A stretch of 64,000 nucleotides of DNA, taken from NCBI GenBank assembly GCA_048013815.1, contig CM106585.1:23994001-24058000 (forward strand), in the 5' to 3' direction. Within the stretch, counting starts at the first letter, position 1, and every line of letters begins with the position of its first letter. Positions 1-14,200 of the stretch are shown piece by piece. A program made the position numbers and the translations under genes. The notes below the pieces were generated by a model that had not been told where the DNA came from, ran no database searches, and was given only the letters and a program-made list of their open reading frames with translations. The DNA comes from Setoptus koraiensis. Its lineage: Eukaryota > Arthropoda.

Positions 1-2003
1 AGCGACTGGCTTGTCACTTGTTATGTCACAGCCAGCTGACAGCTTGTAAAACAGCTTCATGATAACTTGTGGCCCATGCAATATTGATTATTTGCCCGCC
101 ACTAATCAGCTGTTTTGGTGTCTGGCCCGAATTGTCGATTCGGACAGCTGACTGACTGGTCAACATTGTGCGCCCTTATTAATAACGATGCGCGTCTACG
201 ATCATCCGTTGTCCACCACAGCCATTTCTTCTCAAAAGTTATATTTGCTGAATCCGTTAAGTTGCTCAAATAACCACTGCACCCTTAACCGTTTAAATGG
301 CGCTAAATCTAATCTATAAGTATTGTCACACGCTTGACCGTTGGCCATAAAAGTGGCTAGCGTCGCTATGCCATTATAGGGAATTCCGCTATATTGAATT
401 TCTCTATTTATGGCCATCTAGCGGTGAGTGTGGCAAAGTTTAGTGAGGCAAAGTTGTTTTGTTGCTGATAAGAGTTTATTCGCACATCGCACCCAGAAAG
501 AGAGAGCGAGAGATTATATCATTTGCTATATGACACACAGCCGTATATCTCATTGGTGTGTGACACGTGGTCAGTTTTCGCTGACCACGAGCACAAATAA
601 ACAAACAAACAAACGGGCAAACAGACAGACAAACAAATAGACAATCAGATAAATAAGCACGCGTTGCGCAATGTTTGGCACTTTATCACAGACAAACATT
701 GTGTCGAGTATATCACACACACACACACACACGCACACTTGATTTTTGAGGCAAATTAAATCAGCGGCGTCATCCCGTGTGCACGAGCTGGCTGCTAGGA
801 TGTTTAATATGTGAACAAGCCACAAAATGGCCACAACCGAGCGCTAAAGTGACCAAAACTAAAGTGGCTAATCCAGATCAAATTGAGTTGGTTTTGGTTG
901 TTCACACGAGGCGACAATTCGATCATCATAACAACACAAGTAGTAATTTATTGCGTCATGAGTCACACATAAAGCACAATGACAATCAGCTGTTACAAGA
1001 CTGGACTTGGGGTTTGGTTTGTGTGTGTGGTGAGCAGAGAGGCACAAAAAGCAACGTCAAAGTTTAAGTCAGAGTCAAAGTCAAAGTCAAAGTTGGCGTT
1101 TGGTGTGACACATTGTTGGCCACTGCAACACACGTAGCAGAGATGGCCAATGAGTGACCAGTGAGTACAATCACAATGAAACATCTTGAGGTTTTGTATT
1201 GAGCCAACAGCAACAACAATGCCAACAACAACACATGATATTGTTGCCGCATTGAGCATTGAGCATTGAGCGCGGCACAAGTAGAGAAACAGTTTTTCAA
1301 GTTTGACTTGATGAGTCTTTCATGTAATAATAGACAAGTTTCACAAGATTAAACAACAACAACAACTGACAAACCCGCACATAATGACGACAATGCCACA
1401 CTGTACAAGCTGCACAGATTCTGCAGAGGAAAATGATAATAATAATAAAAATAATAATAATGATGATAATGACAATAATAATACTGGCAATACTGGCACT
1501 GCTGGCAATAGTGGCAATAATGAAAGGCAATAGACGAGCCACAAAATAGAGCGTTCGTTTCATCGTTGAGCCAGTGACAGTGACAGTGCCACTGATCATG
1601 ACACTCAGCTGACTGATTGAGCGAGCCAGTGACATAAGTCATTCATATAACCGTAACAATGTTCAGACAGCACTGTCCACATATAACACTGGTGCGGTGA
1701 GCAAAGCAACAACGGCGACAATGACATCATTTGTTTGTTCTGTCCGCAGCGCCGTCATTGTGGTCGCTGTCACGTTACATAATACGCCAGCCAGTCAGCC
1801 CGTCGGCCAGTCAGCGAGCCAACGAGCCACAAAGCGACAGCACTTGTGACTTATATTTTAAAAGTTTTAAGATTGGCCGCTTATAAAGTGAGCTCATACG
1901 GCCGGTCGTGTTTATGCGCGCATCGCCTTGGATGACACTGTCACGGCAACCACTGGCTGACTTGTGAGATTTGCACTGTCCGGCAGTGGACAGTGCAGTG
2001 CAA

Positions 2004-2075
2004 CAGCAATAGAAACAGCAATAGAAACAGCAATAGAAACAGCAATTGTAACAGCAATAGAAACAGCAATAGAAA
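2004..2075. repeat. 12-bp tandem repeat, six units
   Basis: Six head-to-tail copies of CAGCAATAGAAA, one of them diverged (CAGCAATTGTAA). It lies in non-coding DNA with no visible function. Confidence 0.85.
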
Positions 2076-4016
2076 GTGTGTGATCATTACCTAATGGTGG
2101 TGCTTATGGTGACAAAAACAGCAACAAACAAACAATGCTTATAATGATGATAATAAAAATAAAATAAAATAAAATAAAAACTTATTGTGTCGCTCTTTCC
2201 TGGTCGCTGCTGCTACCATTTTAGTTTGTTGTTGGCTCGCTTATATTTTTCAGCCTTCGACCTTTATTTGACTGGCAAAAGCAACTGTCACTGGTCCCAA
2301 ATGTGACAACTTGCATGCTAGTGTCAGTGCCAAATCAGTGCTATCATATCAACGCTATCATATCAGTGGGCCGACGCCTATACTGACCACAGTGGCATTG
2401 TGAGTATTGTGAGTGTTGTGAGTATTCATTTTATCTCGATTGATACCCTTGCTCACAAGTCACTTGTCACAAGGACCACTCATGGAGTCTCCATGATGAA
2501 GAGCTCGTCGGAAAGCGCCAATTTCGAAACAATTTTTGAGTCAACCAGTTGTTAGTTATTGCCAATGACTTATTGGGTTGTCGCCAAGTTTCTGCCACTC
2601 GCCACTTGCTGCCACTCGACAATTGGTTTGAAATTTACTCTCATTTAGATCAATGAATGTGTTTATGTTGATTTATTGTCAACCGTTGAACACGACAGAA
2701 ATCGGCTAATCGATTTCCGATGACCAGTTCAAACTGTTTTATCTCCCACCTTAAGGAGCTTCGAGGCATTTCGCTAAAAGCAGTTGACAGCTCCCAGGCA
2801 GACAGTGTCAGATCGCCCTGTGCCCATCGCTAGGAGCTGTCTGGTCGCTAGGAGTTGTCTGATGGCATCAAGAGGAGCCGTCATTTGTCAGTCGTGGATA
2901 CCAGTGACCAGAATGGACAACGGTGATGCCGCAGCATAATAACATTTGAATAACAATGATAACAATGTGTCCAATTCACATTAGCAACAATTCATTCTGC
3001 GCCTATCTATTATATTATCTACAACCACTGCCACTAAATGGCACAATAATTCATTATATTGTATTCATTGTAACAAGACTAACGAGACACACACACACAA
3101 CATCGGATAAAACAAGCACGCTTGCGTAATAAAGCAAACAACGTCTTGTAATGAAAACACAAGTCGTGACTGTCGATAAATTGCCCTCGATCAGGTGTTT
3201 TTGTCTCGCCAACAAGCACTCACTTTGTTTGGCTTCTTTTACCTGTTGGCAGTCGTTGTTGTTGCTGTTGATGTTGCTGTTGTTGTTGCTATAGTAGCCA
3301 TGTCGTGCCAGTGATTACGCTGGCAACCTCTCGAAACAAATAATCATTTCATTTCGTTTAGTTTCCATTTTTATCTATACTCGACGGTGCCTGCGATTAA
3401 CAACACTACTGTTGCTTGATTCATGAATAATAATAATAATTTTCCTCTCCAATTGTCGGCTCGATTTCCAGCTCCGTTGCTCATTCGCAATTCGCGAAAT
3501 GCAATAACACAATTTAAGGGAAAAAGAACCCTCTCAAGTTGAGAGTCTCGAGTGAATTAGGCTCTCAATCATGGTGACCAAACACACAAACCAATGCAAT
3601 GGAACCAACAAACGAGACCAGCGAACCAACAACAAGCTCTTCTTTCGTTCCGTTTGTTTTGTTGCTAATCAAGCCAGTCAGTTTGCATTTGCTCAAAAGC
3701 ACAATTCACGTTGCTTGTGGCTAGTGGATTGAATTTGCTTCAAGTGACCAGCACCGGTCAAACAGCACTGGTCAAACTGTACTGGACAAACGGCAAAAAA
3801 TAAAAATTGAATCACGACTGTTGAGTGGTCATAATCAATCAATTTTGCATAATTCCCTCCTCGATGGTTGAATGGCGCATGCGTCAACTAAAGAAAAAGG
3901 CCATTAATTAACCACAACTAATGGTCGACTAATTAGCCAAAAGAGCACGCATGCTTAAATGAGCGCATGCCCGCTTGGCGTGACACACACAAACAAACAG
4001 ACAAACAAACAAACAC

Positions 4017-4020
<4 letters not shown>

Positions 4021-4108
<88 letters not shown>
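4021..4108. repeat. (CA)44 dinucleotide microsatellite
   Basis: An uninterrupted run of 44 CA units. It is preceded at about 3990-4020 by a decayed CAAA/CAGA-type repeat. It is the longest perfect microsatellite in the window and likely to vary in length between individuals. Open frames across it on both strands (poly Thr-His, poly Cys-Val) are artefacts. Confidence 0.97.
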
Positions 4109-4109
<1 letters not shown>

Positions 4110-4678
4110 GAACAGGTAAAGTGAATGAAGGTAGCAGTAATAACAGGTCTTAGTGTGTGCAAAAAGTTGTAACAAGTTGTTGTTCGTGTGAACAATCAAT
4201 CATTGTGTTAGCCAGTTATTATGTATATATAGGCCGATGATAAACGTTGTTGCATTCGCTTGCTGACCAATTACCTGCGCTGTTGTCTCCTATCCAATTT
4301 ATAGAGTTGGTGTTGGCGCCGACTTTGGCGCCCCCTTTGAAAAACAGCTCACATGACAACAGCTAGTGAGTGACTTGTGACTCCCAAGTTGTGAGTTGAG
4401 TCAAGTTTAGCCTGACCAAATAGATAATAAATGGTAGTTGTAGCCAACTACAATTCAAATAGAAGCACACAATTCAAATAATACACATTTTATCTATGTA
4501 ACTCAAACAATTGGTATTGTTCACACAAACACATGGCATATTTTGGTGAAATAATCAATCTTTTCTGGTTTGGCCCAACACTGACGCAATTGATGATCTC
4601 GCTGCGCTGGTGGTGCCCTGGTGATATTATCTGAGAACAATCAATTAACAGAATTGTGAGAAAATTGTTTATTTACTC

Positions 4679-4743
4679 ACAATATTACACAATATTACAC
4701 AATATTATACAACATTATACAACATTATACAACATTATACAAC
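4679..4743. repeat. 10-11-bp tandem repeat
   Basis: About six copies of an ACAATATTACAC / ACATTATACA type unit in a row, drifting from the first variant to the second along the array. Non-coding. Confidence 0.75.
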
Positions 4744-5011
4744 GCACACACACACAGGTGAGCTGACACGAAATGATGCCAGCGCTGTAAGTGATGATGG
4801 CGATGGTCATTTAAGTGAATTGATTGTTATTAGTTGGCCCATTGATGCGCCATCGTCTCAGTATGACCGATAATGATAAGCAGTGATGGCGATCGAGTCA
4901 CTCTTTAAATTGTTTACAGCGCACACTTTAGATATTTGTTGGTTACCAGTGGTCACTATAAATGGGAATATTATAAATGATTATTGGCGCTCTTGCTCAC
5001 CGCTCCACACG

Positions 5012-5079
5012 ACAACAGCAACAACAGCAACAACAGCAACAACAACAACAACAACAACAGCAACAGCAACAACAACAAG
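5012..5079. repeat. CAA/CAG trinucleotide repeat
   Basis: About 22 CAA/CAG triplets in an imperfect run. Frames through it encode poly-Thr, poly-Val or poly-Cys and have no coding support on either side. Confidence 0.85.
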
Positions 5080-6983
5080 ATTGTGTGACGCAATTTGCTG
5101 ATAATATATACAAATAGTGATGATTAATGATGATACCTGCAATGTGTTGAAAGGCACACACAGTGAGACGGGCAAAGATAAATGATGTCGCCCAATGATG
5201 TGTTATTATTGCCAGAGCAATTTTACATTCTTGGCTCGCTTGCTCCAATTTGTTGTTCTTTTGCCACCCAATTCTTCACCTCATTCTATATTCGTGTTCG
5301 ACACTCGTGAGTGGCGCGTGCCCCACACACACACACGCCGAGTTTTGCAATTAATTGTTTTTCATTCTTATTCTCTCCTGCGGGCCATTTTCTGCATTTC
5401 GCTGCCTGTTCTTTGTGAGATGATGCAAACAACGACGATGATTCTCTTGATATTCTTTTCAAATGATAGCGTATGGAAGCGGCAGCGACTTCTCCGCCAC
5501 CATCAACCATTATTCGTCTCGTCTCGCTTTTTGTTTGTGTTTGTGTGTCTCGAGGTACACGCGCCCTAGTGGTAAAAGTAGTTGATTAATCATTGCATAT
5601 CTTGGTCGTTGCTTATTTAACTGCGCTGTTGCTGCTAAACATGATGACCTATGAGCATGACATGCGGTCAATAGGCACAACATTTGTTGTGTGTGGATTG
5701 GTGCAATAATAATGAGCAACTGTTGTTGTAGATGTAGTTGTTGTTGTTGTTGTTGGTGTCGTAGCTGTTGCAGCATCAGGTTTGCTAGCTGTTGGGGCGG
5801 CGCACACACAATGAGCAAACAATAAGCAAACAACGAGCAATCCAACAGCAGCAGCAACAACAACAACAACAATTACTGCAAATATGGACACACAGTTGCG
5901 TCACTTGTTGGACAATCAATCAAAGCCAGCGCTGATGACAACAGCACCACCAACAACAACATGTGTCAACAACAATGAGCCATACATTAGCAGACTCATT
6001 GTGGTTAATGGTTGGCGCAACAAACAACAACAAATAGCCACAAATGTCGCTATGTCTCGCTTACAATCAATGCAACCTATTATCCTAATAATAACTATTG
6101 TATGCTCACAATGTTATTCATTGTGTTGGCTTGGTTGTTGTTGTCGTCGTTTTTGTTGGCTTACAATTTGTAACTTGCCTACATTTGCCCGCTGTCAATA
6201 CGTGTGTTTGTCTCGCTCTCATTACTATGAATAATGGACGCAATAAACACATCTCGTCATTATATTAATAACTTGCTACATGCCACAGGAAGTGCTTTCA
6301 ACGCGATGTTGGCCAGTGTCTAATTGCTGTTGCTGTTTTTGTTGGATGTTGTTGTTCATTTGCATTGTGTCAGTGGCTGCTTGTGTGTCTATTGTACCAA
6401 ATTAACACCTTGATTAAAAGTGAGTTGTCATTTGTTTGTGTCCGCTACCACACACACACACACACAACTGCTGCCATTAGCAGATTTCTAGGCATCACAG
6501 ATACCAAACAAGAGCCTATAATTGTTGTCAAAAATTGTTGTCGGCCCAAACAACAACGTGCTTTGTGAGTTTTGTAACGAAATGTAAAAATGATGATTGT
6601 GTGAATATCCATTTGTCAGTCTCACTGTTCATTTGCAAGCAGCAATTTGACGCACACGAGCTGCTACAAATAATTTGCAACAAATTGTGTCTGCCCAAAG
6701 TGTGTGGCCCACCATATGTTGCTTAGTTTGTGTCAATTATACACTGAATATACCCCTGGCCACTCTCGTTGGGGACCTGGGTTTGTTGTGGCTTCTTTAG
6801 GGCAACTTCTTGATGTTGCTTCCTGTTCGCGAGCGCCATTGTGGCGATTCTGTCGGCGACGAATTAGCAGGCAGCATCAGTTTTAGTTTGTGTTTATCGA
6901 CACTATTGTTACCTTTGGCCAGAATGAACGTGATCCATTCAATTGGCCTGAGTGTGCCAAAAAGTGTACAGATTGTGTTCACT

Positions 6984-7022
6984 GTTGCTTGTTGTGGTTG
7001 CTTGTTGTGGTTGCTTGTTGTG
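6984..7022. repeat. 13-bp tandem repeat, three units
   Basis: Three exact copies of GTTGCTTGTTGTG, followed at once by the TTG/CAA palindrome at 7030-7055. The array probably grew by slippage in a TTG-rich tract. Confidence 0.85.
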
Positions 7023-7029
7023 GTTGGCT

Positions 7030-7055
7030 GTTGTTGTTGTTGCAACAACAACAAC
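7030..7055. repeat. TTG/CAA perfect palindrome
   Basis: GTTGTTGTTGTTG is followed without a spacer by its exact reverse complement CAACAACAACAAC. This gives a 26-bp perfect palindrome made by abutting TTG and CAA microsatellites head to head. Confidence 0.9.
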
Positions 7056-8470
7056 AACAACTACAACGACAAGCAACATGAAGATGATGAGTGAGCGAAG
7101 AAGAGCAATTGCAGCACAATATGGGGGACATGAAAAAGAATAAAGAACATAGTGTCAGAAAAGAATAAGAGACACACTAAGTGAGCGAGGTGTGTATATA
7201 TAGACTGTGCGATAGATGGCTCGGACACAACACCATTTGACACTTGTTGTTGCTCATTTTCTTTTCACGCCTCAATAAAGGCAACCAACGAACAACGACG
7301 ACACACTAAACACTAAATCTAACAACAGCAACAGCAACAACAACAAATTTAGCAGCAACAACAACAAAACTCAGAAAGAAGTCTCTTTCTCTTCAATTGT
7401 CAATTGTATATTTTATGTCTGTTTAGTGTGTGTGTTCTTTTTGCAGATCCATTATGTTGTGTTTGTTGCCAATTAAGCAGGCTGATGTGTGTGTGTATTG
7501 TGAGCACAACAACAGCCGGTGCCAACGAATCAATCAAGGAAACAATTACATCAATCTAATTACAATTGAACAAGTCCAAGTTCACACAATTCAATTGCCT
7601 AATTGAGACGATTGATAAAAAGAACACACACACTCGTTTGTGCCTTTGTGTGGTTGTGATTGTGGTTGTGGTTGCCACTGGCAACATCAATCATCGTTCT
7701 ATAGGTTGCTTATAATATCCATTGTCGCAACTGTTCCTCACTGTATTGCTCCAATTGCTCTCTCTACTTGCTACTCGTCCATTATCTGCCAGTATCTGCA
7801 TTTTATTTGCCACTAACAAGACTCAGATGATAAACAGTGAGCGATTGTAACAATCATCGTCGTCGCTCAATCAATGACCACACCAAACAATCCGACGGCC
7901 ACACACCTCAATGAGACTAGTTACCTTGCTTACAAAGCATCGTTGTTGCTGTTATTGTCGTTGTTGTTGTTGTCGTTGTTGTTGTCGTCGTTGTTGTTGG
8001 TGTCGTTGAGCTCGACAGTGCCAACAAGTGGCCATTCTCTTGTTGATCATAACAACAACCGCAGAATGGCCATTGTTGTGTCCATTCCAATCGGCAGTAA
8101 CATCAATGGGCGATAATGAGCGATAAGCAAATAAATATACAAGTATGAGTGTAAGTATAAAAATAATCGATGATTATGATTGATCACCAGATCAATTCTC
8201 GCCCGATGAGATTCGCAATTAAACCTGCAATCGGCAACATACATTCACGTACACATGCAACTTGCTACCGGACAATCTGGCACTCTGCCCGTCACACCAA
8301 TTGCCAGCCAATATAATAACTGACTAGAGATCGACATTATACATTTTCGCATTATGACGAGCGAGAGAAAGAATTGACAACTGTAAAGAATTCCTTCATT
8401 TCTTGCTCACTAGAAACACACACGTTACAGGCAATGAAAGAGAGAGATAGAGAGATATTGCACGTGGCTC

Positions 8471-8476
8471 TTTATT
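8471..8476 (-). terminator. Poly(A) signal, Sox gene
   Basis: AATAAA on the minus strand, about 190 nt past the stop codon of the SoxB gene. The intervening DNA is rich in GATCT/TAATC words. Assigned by position and motif only. Confidence 0.45.
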
Positions 8477-8666
8477 GTTGATTCAAACATGATACACATA
8501 TGATAATTAGTAGAATCAGTAGAATTAGCTCAACGCTTAATTATACCTAGCTTAATTGCTTGATTTTTTGTACAATTCATCTAATCGGATCGAATCTGAT
8601 CTCATCTCATCCGATCTTAGCTGATTCGGTCTGATCTAATTTAATCTAATAACATCATCTAATTCA

Positions 8667-11221
8667 TTAATCAATTGACGACGCTTTATCACATATCAGA
8701 TTCTCCAAAAGATAGGCCTTGGATCGACTGCTGGCCACGTTGTTGGGCTGATGCTGCTGATGCAGTTGTTGCTGCTGCTCCACAAGTTGTTTTATGGCAG
8801 GCACACTATCATTATCGTTGCTGTTGTTGCTTCCACTTAAATTGCTGGCGCTACTCGACGATCTTTGGAGCTGTTGATTGGACGAATCTTGTGATTCTTC
8901 TTCGTCATCATCTCCCTCTAACTTTTTCTCAGATAATTTATTTGTCTGTTGGTCTAGTTGTTTGTGCTGTTGCTCGTATCGTTCGTTATCGTAATCTATC
9001 GCTTGCTGATGTTTCAAATTACTCGCTGCTGTCGTTGTTGTGTGATTTGCTGACAGATAGGAGGCGTCAATTTTACCTGGCAATGCCTGGTTATTCAAAG
9101 CTATTGTTTGTGGACTATGTTGATGCGCTGCATAAAATTGATTCATTAGTGCTTGCTGTTGGCCAATGTCTAAATTAGACCAATAACCTAATTGGTGATG
9201 ATGATTTGCATGGTGATGATTGTGCAATGAATGCGTTTGATAGGGATTGACGGAACCAACAAAACCAGCCATAGCTGTAACATTTGATGAGTGCTGATGC
9301 TGATAAGCAGAACCGGGCAACGAATTGTCGCCATTTGCCCCATACGATGTTATGGGCAACGGAATCAATAGACTAGAGCTACCTGTCATGGATAATTTAT
9401 GTAGAGCAGCTTCATAGGATTGTTGCCGTTGATATGTGCTGCTGTTGTTGTTGTTGGGGGTGGTTGTGGCGTCTCTGTTACTGCCACAGTTTGGTGTCGA
9501 TGATGGTGGTGTCGTTGTTATCGTTGTTGGTTGTCTGGTATTTGTTGTATTATTTTGTTCTGTATATAAATTTTGCTGGTTGCCAATAGGTGAGCTGTTA
9601 TCATGAACTGTCTGATTACATGTTGTGGCTTGTGCGGTTATTGGTGAGGTTGTCGTTGAACTATTGGCGTTGTGATTCCTTGTTGTTGGTGCCGAATGAT
9701 AGCCATTGACATCGGATGACATTGATAATCTGTTATGTGGCAAATTGAAACTATTCCTACGTTATTAGTGCAATCAATATAAGAAAATAATTGAGCAAAC
9801 AAACAATTTCGTCGAGACATTAGTTAGTATGGACAAATAAGCATTGGGTCTCAAGCGACCCAAGTATGTTATTGTAGTAGAGACAGCCAAATCGGTGGTC
9901 ATTTTGGACGAAAATCTATGCCAATAAAGCATTTTTGCGATGTTTTCAGCGTTTCTCGGCGAAAACTCAATTTTTATCCAGAATTCTGGAAAAAATCCGT
10001 CAGTAGCGCTCGCATTGATGGAAATGCACAATCAAAGCTAGCAATCTATATCATATATTTTTTTTTCTGGCGAAAACCCTTGATTGCTGATGGCGACGAT
10101 ACAAGCAAAAGATAATGCTCATGATATGTATCGGTTAGCTTGGTTGTCATTTACGGCGTGTGTTGAACTTACCACATGCTATTTGTACTATTATTTAGAC
10201 TGTTGTTCACCTGATCCATTAATTGATATGGGTTGAAATGTTGTTGTTGTTGCTGTTGGTGATGATGATGGAGTTGTTGCTGATGGTGATGCAATTGTTG
10301 ATTATTTTGTTGTTGTTGTTGTTGTTGCTGCTGCAACTGTTTATGATGATGCTGCAAATGATGATGATGATGAGGGTGAGAGGGATTGAATTGATTGAAG
10401 AAATTGCCCATTGAGGCGACATTATTGTGATGATTAATAGCGGATGACGATGATGAAGAAGATGTGCTAGATCCTGAAGAGTTTGATATTGTTTGTGGTG
10501 GTGGTGGTATTGTGGTGGTTGTAAATGGGAATTGTATGTAGGGCATTGTAAATTGTGCATATGGATTGGCTGCACCATTGACAGATGAAAACTTTTTTGG
10601 CTTTCGTCTAGGTTTATATTTGTAATCTGGATTTTCTTTCATGTGCAAAGCTCTCAGTCTTTTTGCCTCCTCTATGAAGGGCCTCTTATCGTGATCATCC
10701 AAATGCTTCCACCTATTGCCTAATCGTTTGCTGATTTCCGAATTGTGCATCTTGGGATTCTCTCTGGCCATTTTGCGTCTTTGTGCCCTTGACCACACCA
10801 TGAAGGCATTCATGGGTCTCTTGATGTGATTGCTATTACTGTTACTATTATTATTATTATTGCCGCCACTAGTGCTACTGCTGCTGCTGTTGCCTGTGTT
10901 GTTATTTATTGTTGATTGTTGGTTGTTGATTGTTGACAGATTTAAATTTGAATTGTTGATTTGTTGTTCTGTTATCATGTTGCCGTTGTTGTCTGTGGCT
11001 GCATTATTATTGTTCATACTATTTGCGTTGCTTGTTTGTGGATAGTGGTGTGGATGATGATGCTGATGATGGTTCATTGATGACAATAATGAGGGTTGAA
11101 GTTGAAGATGATGCATTTGGTGGTTGTTTACTGATTGATTTAACGAGGCTGGTTCAGCATTGAGAAAAGCAGCCGCTGCCGCTGCTGCTGCCGCATGATG
11201 CTGATGCGGATTAATCATCAT
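8667..11221 (-). CDS. SoxB: SoxB-group HMG-box transcription factor, two exons
   Basis: A sequence-specific HMG-box activator or repressor acting in the nucleus. Exon 1 is 11221-10173 and exon 2 is 9756-8667; joined they give 712 residues. The donor reads GTG|GTAAGT. The acceptor is CGTAG|GAATAG or, six bases later, AATAG|TTTC, both in the same frame. The HMG box covers residues about 132-210 and holds [32 protein letters not shown] and [18 protein letters not shown], followed by a basic PRRKPKK tail. SRAQRRKMA and RRKPK resemble SoxB2 (Sox14/Sox21) rather than SoxB1. The start is the first of two adjacent ATGs, followed by a nine-Ala run; the rest of the protein is rich in Asn, His, Gln and Ser. 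Unlike typical vertebrate SoxB genes, it has an intron well after the HMG box. The SoxB group is clear; the B2 subgroup is less so. Confidence 0.93.
9757..10172 (-). other. Intron of the SoxB gene
   Basis: A 416-bp intron with a consensus GTAAGT donor and a branch-like ACTAATAAC just before the acceptor. It holds a 14-bp palindrome, TCCAGAATTCTGGA, at 9979-9992. Open frames inside it on both strands look fortuitous. Confidence 0.75.
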
Positions 11222-14200
11222 TTTTTCGCCTTGTTTGCTCAGTGTTGTTAGTGGTGGTGCCGTTTACAAACAGAATTAGTTAATTAATTGACTTATTTAC
11301 CTATTGATTGGTGGGCTCAGTGCTGACACACGCTCACTGTGAATAATGGACAATGTGTGAATATCCATATACAAGTGTACACATTGATGGTGAAGAGCAA
11401 ATGGCAAATGGCAAATGAATGGAGAACGGCGCACACAAATGAATCATTGAGTTGTTGCTGTTGTGTGAAGTCGCTTGTTAGTGAATTGACCGACAGCGCC
11501 ACCTATATCAAGGTATCAAATTGTTTCGCTCAAACATAGAATGAATACACAACAAAAAACTTGTTGTTGTTGTTGTCGTTGTTGTTACTTGCTGCAGTTG
11601 TGATACATATTTCATCAAATGTATTGTTATCTGCTGACTCTTTATCTCTCTACACACAACACAACACAACACAAACAGATAGACTGACTGACTGGTCAAA
11701 CAATCTTAGAATGTGATCAAGATTATTGTTGTTGTTGCAATGCTATTATTGTTGTTAATCAATGGCGGTGCTTGCAAGCAGCAGTGGTGGCAGTGGTCAG
11801 TTGTTGCTCTAGTTTGAATTGTTAGTGGCGATTGTTGAGGCAGTTGAGTTATGAGTCAGTGTAGTAGCTCCTGTCGGTTGTCGTTGTTGTTGTTGTTGTT
11901 GTCGGCTGTTGTTGTTGGTTGTCGCTGTCGGCTGTTGCTGTCGGTTGTTGGCTGGTATTTGGCAGTTGTTAGTCACTAGTCACAAGTTACAAGTTTGTTG
12001 TTGTTGTTGTTGTTGTTGCTTCCATGTTTGATTGTGATCCAGATATAGATCTATATAGCGTTAGTTGTTGTTAAGCAGTACATTTGTATTATGGCTAACA
12101 CACGCTATTCAGGTGATAGCCGAACTTGAAAGTGACCACTGTTGCGGTGTCCAAGTTGTTGGTGGTCAAGCAACAGTCAGATCAACAACAGACCAACAAC
12201 AATGATAACAACACAACGATGATTGTTGCCAAAGATAACAACTAAGTGATATTGTTGTTGTGTTGTAATTTACAACTGGCTAATTCAATTGGTACTGCAA
12301 CTCTACTACTTGAGGTATCAATATTATAAGTTGTGTATTACGCAACTAGTCGTAGTAGTAGTAGTAGTAGTAGCTGTAGTAGTAGCAGTAGTAATAGCAG
12401 CAGTAGTGGTCAAGCAGTAGTAGCAGTATTGATGGACCTCAATAAATGCCACTCAATTCTCTAACAATAAATGGACAATTCAAATAATTGAATGATGATT
12501 ATTAATGCTAAAAGGAAATGTCCATCTATCGAGCAATCAATTATTGTTGTTGTTGTTGTTACTGGCAACTGTTTGTCTCTCGTTGTGTGTGGCATTTACA
12601 CTGTTGTTGCCATAGTTGATGAGATGCGATGCTGCAACTCTACACACTCATGACTTATCTGTCTCTATTTTTGGCAATTGTTACATAACCATCAACCTAC
12701 TACTACATTTACGCCAATACTTTGATTTGTTGCCACTTGGGATAGCTCTGGCCATAGCTCGCATTTCGCCTCATCGCAACTTCTTATCTCTTTCATTGTC
12801 TCTTCCCACTCTAGCCTGTGGCTCATTACCTGTGCTGTCGTTAGCCTGTGGCTAGTGGTAAGTTGCTAGTGGCTATCGGTTGGTTCGGTTAACCGATAGT
12901 TGTTCGTTAGATGACAACTAATCTTGTGTGGCCGACAACAACAACAACAGATTGATTTGTTACGGCTTACAAGTGACCTATAATAGCGAGCGACACAAAG
13001 CCCCGGGCTCCTATAGCGCGCAATAATGCATCACGCCACGCCACGTCACGTCACTTCACATCGAATCAGTACACTGATACAGTGATACATTGGGACTACT
13101 GTTAAAAGTTATCAACAAATGTGAGTGATCCTATGTGATCTTACATCCACGCGTTGGCAACAATTGTCGAAATCATTGACTTTTTTTATAAAATTTACAA
13201 CACAATGCTTACCGTTACCGAGAGAATAATTCAATTTTGTTGCTAGTCATAATACAGTGAGCTCACTCTTGCGAGCTACGGGTTCGCATGTAATGAATCG
13301 CTGTATCAATGGAGATTGATTGCTCATTGTCAGCCTCGCTGTCAATGTAAGCTGTGTAAGTTTGCGTCGACTGACAAACTGCAGATAACAATTAACATGA
13401 TTGTAAACATGACAATGATCGCCAACAGTGTCAATCTTTTAGTTACATTACATCAAGTTAAACACCCCCTCTAATAACAACAACTATGCACTGTTCGCAA
13501 CTGCTGTCGGCATTATACACATAATACACCGTACAATGTATAACATGGCTAACGATAATGACTCATTTCAACAACAACCACAGTGACAATGATCATTCTA
13601 ATCAGAGTAAACCGATGAATACAAACACAACAGGCTTAAATTTAAATTTAAAGTCACCTTTTTCAGCTTTCATTGTGAACAATATACACTGGCACATTGC
13701 GCAACACCGATCATTTATGCACTTATACATTTATGAACGATACAATGCTACAATATGCAGTATAACAGGTAAAGCGGGTGTGTTGCGACAACAATGTAGT
13801 GATGGCTCGAAAAAATATTCTCATCATACACTGTAATGATATTCACACAATGCCTTGCTATTCAGTCTACTTGTAAAGAAAAACTTTGGTACTTATATAA
13901 CGAAATCTCAATGTAACATCAGATACCCGAGCACCGTTTTCTAAGTCTCAACTCGATTAAGGGGGCATACAGGGTACGTTTGTTTTTGTTGTTGCTTAGT
14001 GACAATATCATTTTATGCAGACCGACACTTTTGCTTTATACCGCTATCATCGGTGGATTGTGCAACAACTTGCAGGCTATTTGCTGATAGTTGCTTCAAT
14101 TCGTTTATTTACTTTGATGAATTTTAGTTTGTTGGTCGATGGGTGTCAATTGTCGCTCAAAATCACAGGTCAGAAGCTGAAATGTGGCATAATCAGTGTT

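Larger units (their letters stand above)
1..8666. other. Non-coding, microsatellite-rich spacer
   Basis: I see no convincing gene in this stretch. Open frames here are short, begin in low-complexity DNA and mostly encode runs of Cys/Val, Thr/His or Leu/Val, which is what CA and CAA/TTG repeats translate to. The sequence is a patchwork of CAA/TTG, CA and AAT simple repeats, short tandem arrays (listed separately) and recurrent short words such as CAGTGACCA and its complement. The right end, about 8470-8666, is probably the 3' untranslated region of the Sox gene. Small exons of a gene lying to the left could be missed. Confidence 0.6.

Noticed and set aside
2004-2075. CRISPR-like or telomere-like array
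   Set aside because: It is a simple head-to-tail 12-bp repeat without unique spacers; the same holds for the other short arrays in the window.
3929-4199. Open frames with poly Cys-Val or poly Thr-His on both strands
   Set aside because: They are translations of the CA microsatellite, with no domain, splice site or flanking coding sequence.
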